From Apostichopus japonicus (taxonomy: Eukaryota > Echinodermata > Holothuroidea > Aspidochirotida > Stichopodidae), in the NCBI RefSeq assembly GCF_037975245.1, contig NC_092578.1, positions 16,558,821 through 16,622,820 on the forward strand: a DNA stretch of 64,000 nt, read 5' to 3'. This document shows positions 38,501-47,500 of the stretch, one piece after another; position 1 is the first letter of the stretch; each line of letters begins with the position of its first letter. A model generated the notes under the pieces. The model saw only the letters and a list, made by a program, of their open reading frames with translations, was not told the origin of the DNA and did no database searches. Position numbers and translations under genes: made by a program.

Positions 38501-41500
38501 CAAATATCTTTATTTCTCTCTGCATGTCTTACAAAAATTTCCTGCAAAAATTTTTGTTATGCAATTTGTAATATTTTGTTGTATATTTTGTAAAGCTAAA
38601 TTTTTAACTTCTGAAAGATTTATTCAGTTCAACTGTTTTCTGTTCTTCTCGGAAATGATACCATGAATACCTTTGCTTTCTTTTATTCTTATATCACCCC
38701 CTCCCCCCTCCCCCCTCCCCCCTGACAAGTCTGAGTTTCAGCTTTGCCATCATGTTTCAATTGGATTGACACTTTTTAAAGGAGGTAGATTTTTGTGGTT
38801 TTCAGGGAGGAGGTGTGTTTTTCCATTTCAAAAAAATAAAAGTTACAAGCTAATAGCTTTGAACTAAAAGCATTTCCTACACATGCTGAGTTAGCGTATT
38901 TGCAGGAAAACCATGAAATTTCATGAAATTTTCTATTGATTGAAGCAAAAACTCAAACTTTAAGTGCTGATATACTGACTTATCCTGACTTATCCTGACT
39001 TATCTATATACTGACTTATCTTACTTTAAACCAAGACAGTTCCCGGCTTGAGGTTTCTGTGGAAGTGACGAGAATCTTTCTTCTCGAAATTTTGTCGGAA
39101 ATAATTTGTTGGAAATAATTTTTTAGTTTCTTCTGCATCAATTTAGGTTGGGAAGGTTGGAAACGCATTTTTTCAGTTTCGGTGTACCAAGTTTGTAATT
39201 TCTTTTGACTAACCTGTTTCTCTAATAACCCGATATCTCTCGCAGAAATCTGTTCAGGAGAACGAAAAGCGAAAGAAGTTGGAGGTGAGAGAGGTTCAAG
39301 CACTTTGTGACCCTTGACCTTTGCTTAATACCTGCTTGAACATAATACCTACCCATCACTCATTTCTCACCTGTACTGCGCTTTGTACTGTCACATGTCA
39401 TGTAAATTCTCACCAAAAGTAGGAATATGAGGCAAAGAGTTTATTGAGTGCTGCATCACATCTTAAACAATATCACTTCAAAGAATGGTATAGATCCCGG
39501 GTGTTCAAACCTTTTTTGTTTGGTGACCTCAATTTTTTACCATCGTCATCTTTGTGACCCTCCAGTAGCAGATGTTGTGGCCTCAGGAGGGGAGGTTCCC
39601 CCCTTCCCCCTTTGAAAAATCTTATATGATTATTAAATTTTTCAACTCACACTTTTTTCCTCCCACAAATATTATCAATTTCTTTTGTCATCCAAATGTT
39701 TTGGAGAACCTCAAAAACTTTTGCGGAAGCCAAGGGGGATACCAACAGTTTAGGTTTTTGTAGTGAAAGACAGTTAGTAGAACACTTCTGTTAAGAGCTC
39801 CAGGAAGGTGATAAAGTATATAATTTTCATTAAGTCAATTTGACACCATTCAAAGCTTATGGTATGCCTCACTTACCTGTCTACACACAACTATTGCACT
39901 CTTGTCTTAATATGGTTAACAAACATTAGTAACCTTTCACCCATTTTGTCCTTTTAAACTTAGCACCATGGGCTTAAGATGAAGAGACCATTTTGCCCGT
40001 CACTTTAAATTTCTGCTTCTTTTTGTACAAAAATCAGGGATTTTGAAAGACTGAATTTGACGATGTAAAGTAGTGAATCATTCATTCGAAACTAATTTTG
40101 ACAACTTAAGTAAAGAAACTATGACACTTTTTTTGCCTTTTTTTGCCCCATCTTTTGACATTGATGTAAACATCTATAATGTGCCCTAGTCATGTCATTG
40201 AAGAAACATGATGATAAACAGATATACGTCAATCAGTTTTGTTTAACATTAACAAAGAAGTTCAATGTGGTAGACATCGGTTTAGAACGTCTTCCTTTCT
40301 TGCAGACTGGAGGGTTAAATGGGCAATAAATGTGTTTGTGCTTGTGTCTTATGATAGTGTAATTGCAGCTTTGGCATATGAATATGTATAACATTCCATT
40401 TCCATCAATTTTGCATGATTAACATCTGGTGTACTATGCCATCGATTGGTTGTAGATTTTGCTGAATAGACTTGCTCCTATCCCCTTCCTCTTCCCCCCA
40501 TCCCATGGGGATGATGAATGAAAATATTAGTAAAGGAACATATTTTTTCTGAAGTTCATTCCAGGTAATCAAAGCAGATTGCTTAGCAAGTTGTAATTGC
40601 AGAGACATTCACATAAGTATATAAGAGCAGATGTCACTTTTAGAAATTTTTCATTGCACCGGGATTGCACGTTGCACAAAATACATGAATATATGGCCTG
40701 TATGTTGCACACATTTATCGGACAAATTCATCTGAATATATTATCATGGGAAGTAGAATATGTCAAGAATACATACCACCTTGTAGTGAAACTAATGCTA
40801 TTAGGTCAATGCATGCTTGAAATATTTTGATATATGCTTCAAATTTGTAAACAAAGACTACTAAAAAAGGCATGAGTCTTGCAGTTATACTTCTTTACCC
40901 AAAGTAGTGCATAAGATAACCGAAAATTAATGTTTGTTATATTATTATAAGGAATGCAGTGGTAAATGCCTTCTGTCTCTCACCCTAAGACCTCTCACTC
41001 CTACCCCTCCCCCTCCCCCCTATCCTGTGTTTCTGAACAATCGCATAAATTATCAGTAAGCACTGCAGTGATTAGAGGCTAAACTGTTGTCTTGCTGTCG
41101 ATAGGTGTTCTTTTGTAGTAGCTAAAAATAAATGTAAAGTTAGTCATCCAACAAGTTTGATGTACTGGGAGATTGGGAAGTCTAAAATGAGTTTTTATTC
41201 GTTTAACTGTGAATAAAGGGATGATGTTGGTCATTCCAGTACATAGCTACAGGTAGATACTGGGACCTAAAAATAAATCAGCTACTGTAAGAAGAAGCCT
41301 GTCTGTTTAAAAATTGCTATTTTCTATTTATTATATGCACAAAAATCCTACGATGCCTTGGCACTCTTTACCCTCTCCTATTAAAAAAAAAAAAACTGTT
41401 GTAAATTAAGGTTTTTATTTTTGTTTAAAAAAAAAAAAGATGTTAAATACAAGTTATGGAGTATTTTAGTGAAATATGCACACTGTAGCTCCATAAATTT

Positions 41501-44500
41501 TTACCAGTCTTTATTCATACCATATCACTAGGATAATCCAAGCCTCTGCTGTGAAGGATCGGTTTAGGACAATTTATGATACCATTTGAATAAAAGAATT
41601 TCCTCATTAAACAAAGCTTTGTAGATCTGCACTCACCCTATATTCAAATTACATGAGCTTTGTCACTAAACTAGATTCAAAAATTGTACCAAAATATATA
41701 TTTTGATAAGTTTTTTGTAGCTTTGTAATTATTCAAATGCAAAAGTTACTCATTGGTATATTACCTGACAATATCTATGAAAATTGGCTTGAACTTGGAA
41801 GGACTAGTGCCAATTTTTTTTCATATATAAATATTTTTTTATCTATGCTTGCTGCCTGCCTGCTTGATACAGAAGTTAACGTGCAGCTTTACCTTCGCAC
41901 AGCTCATTGTAACCTGTGTCATCATGCCACAGTATGTCGGTAACCCTTTTCCTCTCTTTTTCAATTCTTTCAACAGCAAGCCCAGATTGAAATTCAACAG
42001 AATATTGCAGCATCAAAAGCTAAGAAAGAGCAGGCAGTGAAAAAGAACCAACAGGTAAAGAAGATAAGGATTAACAATAACATTGAATATTTGAGGAAGA
42101 AGTATGAAAACTTGATCTTGGTGCCAGTATAACTCTTATGGGGTGGTGAAGGGGAAGGTGGGTGGGGGGAGGGGGAAGGGGGGAGGTGGTATGAACCCCA
42201 TCCAGATGATATTGTATTCTTGGGAGAAGTTGAACAAACTCTGTAGGGATGACAATGTATTCTATAAGGGAGTTGGGAGGGGATAACATGGGGGGGGGGG
42301 ATAAACCCCACATAGAAGGTGTTCTGTTAGTGTAGTGAAATTCATCCACCAGCACTTATGGAAAACTTAATTTACAAGAGCCGATAAACTAAACTAAGAG
42401 AATAGTAGAACTAATAGTAGGTATGAGAAAATGGTTGACAGAATCTTTCAACAGACAAACCCCCCTCCTGAGAGGGTGGTGTATTATATGGGGAGGGGGG
42501 GTTGTTCCCTTCATCTGAAGTATTAAAGGAATCACAAATCTTGTTAATTTTATGAGCCAAATAACTGTAAAAAGTTATTTTGGGATTCATAGCCAAATTT
42601 TACCAATAAAAAACCAGGGCAAAGACATATTTTATTTGGAATGTTTTTGGCTTTTTTCAGAATGCTCTGATGGCGGAGCTACAATCGAAATGCAAGAAAG
42701 ATAACCACTACAAAGATGCCGAGGATGGTGCAATCGAAAACATCATATCAGGTAATAATAATAATAATAATATTATTAATAATAATAATAATAATAATGG
42801 AGATTTATATAGGGCCACTCCAGGTAAGGGAGTAATGAAACCCTGTAACCAGTTAAAATCTTGGTATGTTTATGTCTCGAGATGTCTCAATAGTCCTCAT
42901 TACTTTTAATATGTATGATTATTATCCCGCACAAAGTTCTGCATGGCTGTTTCATTTGTCGGTGATCATTTATGATAACCTTTTGTTGCATGACATCAAT
43001 TTTAATGATAAACTTACTGGCTGTTTGCACATCATACTTTTTCCGTGAAGTAATACGGTGTTTTTCTAAACTAAGATTTTTTGTTTTTTTTAACAAAAGT
43101 ATATCATTGGCAAATCATAGTGTTTTCTACAAAGCGTTTAACAACAAGACATTTGTTCACCTTGATTCATCTATGCAATACCATTCATTAGTTTAGAAAG
43201 AGAAGGAACTGCAGATATAAAAAAACATCAAAATTAATTTATTCCTAGTAACCAAAGTTTCTTCCGTTTATGTTTTTGATCACCAACTAAACTTTGTTTA
43301 TTTTTTGTAGACTTTTGTTATTTCATAATTAGTATCCCATACTAGGGCTACCTAAAGATGTTTTTCAAGCAAAGTTACATTAGGATATGTAAATCTTGTA
43401 CCCCACACACTTGCTGTGAACCCTCTTATGTAAGGGGTGGTAAATTTATTTATTAAAAAAAAAAATATTAGGATATCTTTAGTTATTGTCATAGAATTAA
43501 GGTACTGGTATAATGTTAATCAGCTGATTCTTAAGTATTGTTAAACACACAGCAAGTTGTGTCTTGAAGTACAATTAGTAAGTTGTTTGTTCAAGTACAC
43601 ATAGCAAGTTGTGTGTTCAAGAACACATAGCAAGTTGTGTGTTCACGTACACATAGCAAGCTGTGTGTTCATCTACACATAGCAACTTGTGTGTTCAAGA
43701 ACACATAGCAAGTTGTGTGTTCATCTACACATAGCAAGTTGTGTGTTCAAGAACACATAGCAAGTTGTGTGTTTAAAGTACACATAGTAAGTTGTTTGTT
43801 TAAGTAAACATAGCAAGTTTTGTGTTCATCTACACATAGCAAGTTGTGTGTTCATGTACACATAGCAAGCTATGTTTTCATCTACACATAGCAAGTTGTG
43901 TGTTTAATTAAGTACACATAGCAAGTTGTGTGTTCGAACACATAGCAAGTTGTGTGTTCATCTACACATAGCAAGTTGTGTGTTTAATTACACATAGCAA
44001 GCTGTATGTTCATCTGCACATAGCAAACTTTGTGTTCATCTACACATAGCAAGTTGTGTGTTTAAGTACACATAGCAAGCTGTGTGTTCAAACACACACA
44101 TCAACCAATAGGAGCATAGTACATCACATAACAGTAGTTGGAGTTCTTGAGCATACTTGAACATTCCTTGAATCATTTTCTCAAGATATGTCATCATCTC
44201 TTTAGTTTCAATAATACTCTGTAAAAAAAACTTAGAAAAAGAAAGACTAAAAAGTAGGCACAACAATTTCACATTTTTTTTTGTTTCTTCAAAGCCATGA
44301 TATGTATCCGTCGTTGCTTTTTTCACATCCTAAAACCGTTTTCTTTGTTTTATCCGTTCATGACTTCACATCCTCTGTTTCAGCTTTCAAGCGTGGAAAG
44401 CATGAGACATCTCTATGACATTATGTCACATGATTTTGTTTGTAAATCCTGCACCTTTGTAAGTAAACTCCTATTTGCGCCCCACATCACAAAATGTCGA

Positions 44501-47500
44501 TCCGCTCCATCTTCATTTGCATATGTGGTTATCATCAAACTGCTCTGGTTTCATAATCGTATGCTTTATGTCCAGCTTTTTTGCTATCATCGTTGATGGA
44601 TTAACTTAAATGTAGCTGGCTGTGTTTAATAACAATGTTACACTTCCCAAACCAAGTCTACTCAAATTTCCAGTGTCATAAGTCTTCCAGAACTCAATCA
44701 AGTTTATTATCTACTCATCCCCCCAAAAAAGACTGCAATTTGCCATTAATTAGCCCTGATTCTAATACGCAAAGAAGGCTCAGGGTAGGTATGTCATCTG
44801 TGAAAATGTGTGGTGGATTTAGACTGTTAGGGGTCTCTTTGACAAACAATGTACCCATTCTGTCTCAAGATGTTAATTTCATCTCTTGTGATCTGCTCAG
44901 AAGAAATGTAGCATTTGGTGGTAATTTGGTGCAAGCACGCTCGATGGGAACGGATGTTGTCTTTCAAACAGGGCCAGAAAGCTTTAAAGATGGTGAAACT
45001 TGTAATTATCATTCACTCTTGAACACTATTGTAGCTGCTATTACAGGAAGTAGTTCTCTGTCGCCCTCAGTCAGTTTTCAAATGCCTCCAGTAATGTAGG
45101 TGTCGTAGTCTGTATGTAATAGTCGCTTTATAGATGTCAGTCCATCAACGGAGAAGTTCATAAGTTGTAAAGTTTAGTTGTAGTGAATTGGTTGTGTGTT
45201 TTCTAAAGTGAAAATATCAAGCTTAATACTTGAATGGTAAAGAAAGCCAGATTGAGATAGATGCATGGCAAGGAAATAAATTTATGCAGATATTCATAGG
45301 AATGGTTTACAGTTAAAAAAAAATGAAACTGATACTGTAGAATCAATATGACCTCTCATATGATAAGAAGACCTTAACAGAACTTAATGTAACAAGGGGG
45401 GAGGGGGGGTGGAGGGGGCGGAGAGGGCTTCCACATTACTTGGATTTGAAAGGTATCTCACCATTATAAAATTGCAGTAGTTACTTCCAAAAAAAAATAT
45501 ATAGTTTTTTCATTTCTAACCTAAGATCCAAAACAAAACTGAAGACCTAAAGTGGTATTTGTCTGACTTTAACATTCTGCTTACTTCTTCTATTAAATAT
45601 AGACATTTCTAATCACACAGCTTCACTGTTGTGCATCAAAATGCATAATTTGACAGCAATCTTCATCATTTCATTCGCAAAACAACTAGTCACTTAGAAT
45701 ACTCATAAAAGTAGGACTTGATTTAATACTAAGGACTTACTTTTTCAAAGGAAATTCCTTCTTTAATAGTCTCTTAATAGAGCTCTTAATGCCTTAAACT
45801 ACGTCATCAATTCATGGCTATTTCTTGTCGGTTTCCATGGCAACTAATAAATTGGTCGATTTTCTTTTCATCAACGAGTAGTCATTCTCTCATCTCTACA
45901 TAGCTTCTTCTCATTTTTTGGAAAATGATTGAATAACGTCGCAAATATCTCGATCATTTTAATAATCGCTGCCAGAGTGTTTCTGGAACCTTTTGGCAAG
46001 AAACTCCATATTTTGCAGCTTAAATTAATTTTTTTAATCTGCTTTACATATTCCTGGTTGTAGCCATTTGCATCAAATTAAAATTCATCCAGAGTTAAAA
46101 AGGGAATCATGGTTAAAAAAAATACAAAAAATATATATATTAATAAAAGAAAAGATCATCATAATTTCATTTGTCCCATTTTTCTTTGTGACATCTGGAA
46201 GTAATTATGCCTCTCTCATCATTTCCGACCACTTCACGGTACCAAGGTACCAATGCTTTGAATAAGATAAATGTTACAATATTAGTCTTTCTTTTTTTCT
46301 TAATTTTTGTGATTTTTTTCCTTCTTTTATGTTTCATGTGTTTTATGCCTTTTGAAACTGAGTATACTTTGTTTCTATGGTTACAAATCATTTAAATTCA
46401 TTGCTTAACATTTTTCCATGTTTACAGCTTTAGCGGAACTTCGCAAATGAAATAAATAGTAAGAATCTCATGCTGCCAGTATCTCCATTCATCTTTAATT
46501 AAAGAAGAGGGGTGAAAAACAATGGATTCCTCTTTCTTTAACAGTCCAATCATTTACTTAGCTCTGTCATTTGGGTACTCAACCAAAAGTTGCACAGTTG
46601 TTGTTAAGATCGAAAAGCATCAATCTTGTCGATACTCTGGCAATAAAGCCAGATGTAACTGAAATAATAATAGCTGGCCAAATCTACCCTTGAAGAAGTT
46701 TGCAGTATTTGTATGTTCAAAAATACCTTTTGTATTCTCAAACATTTTGATCTTTTTGATAAAGGAGAAAAGTGCTTTGATTATTCTGATTTGATGCTTT
46801 CACGTCGAACAACCTTGCAACTGTTGAAAAAGATCCCGCAGTAAATGATTCAAATCACTCCGCACACATCTCTTCACTTTTCCTTCCTTTAATATAAAAT
46901 TCAAATTCTTCTCTAAATATTAGTAACATTTCCATATGCTGGTGATTGCTGTTGTAGTCTTTTAATATTGATAATGGTGGATGTTGCTTAATCAGAGAGA
47001 AGAATAAAAAAGAGATTCAAATAGAAAAAAACAAAAAACAAACAGGTCAATTAATCGGGAACAAGATTGATCAAAATGATTATGATGGTCTCTGATGGAA
47101 AGGTGATTTATTAGTAGGTAGATATGCGAAGATTAATATTTAGAAAGAGATTGTTTTAGCAGGATGTGCATTAAAGAAGAAGGGAAAATAGGGCTAATTG
47201 TTTGATGTCAAAGGACTGGGTGTAGGTTTCATATGAGGTGAGTCCCCAGGGGCCCCAAAGGTTAAGGGACCTCTGTGAAAACATCCAGGGAAGATGTACC
47301 AACTTTCTACTCTTATGATTGTGTCTGAACAATGTGGAAATAGGTGGAGGAGGGGTGGGGGAGGGGGAGGGGTAAGGGAGGGGGTGGACAAGTATATGGT
47401 GCATTAGATTCCCGGAGGACGTTAGTCTGGCATAGATGGTAGGGCTAACTCCTGAATTGGTTCTAGTATATCAGGTTAACGATTTATTTCTGTCTCATTA

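Noticed and set aside
42752-42909. Read-through of exon 25 into Asn repeats as a real C-terminus
   Set aside because: It follows from an AAT run after a good splice donor; the conserved tail exon at 49329 fits the phase.
43550-44100. CRISPR-like spaced direct repeats
   Set aside because: Spacers are 5-8 nt and not unique; this is a eukaryotic minisatellite within a formin intron.
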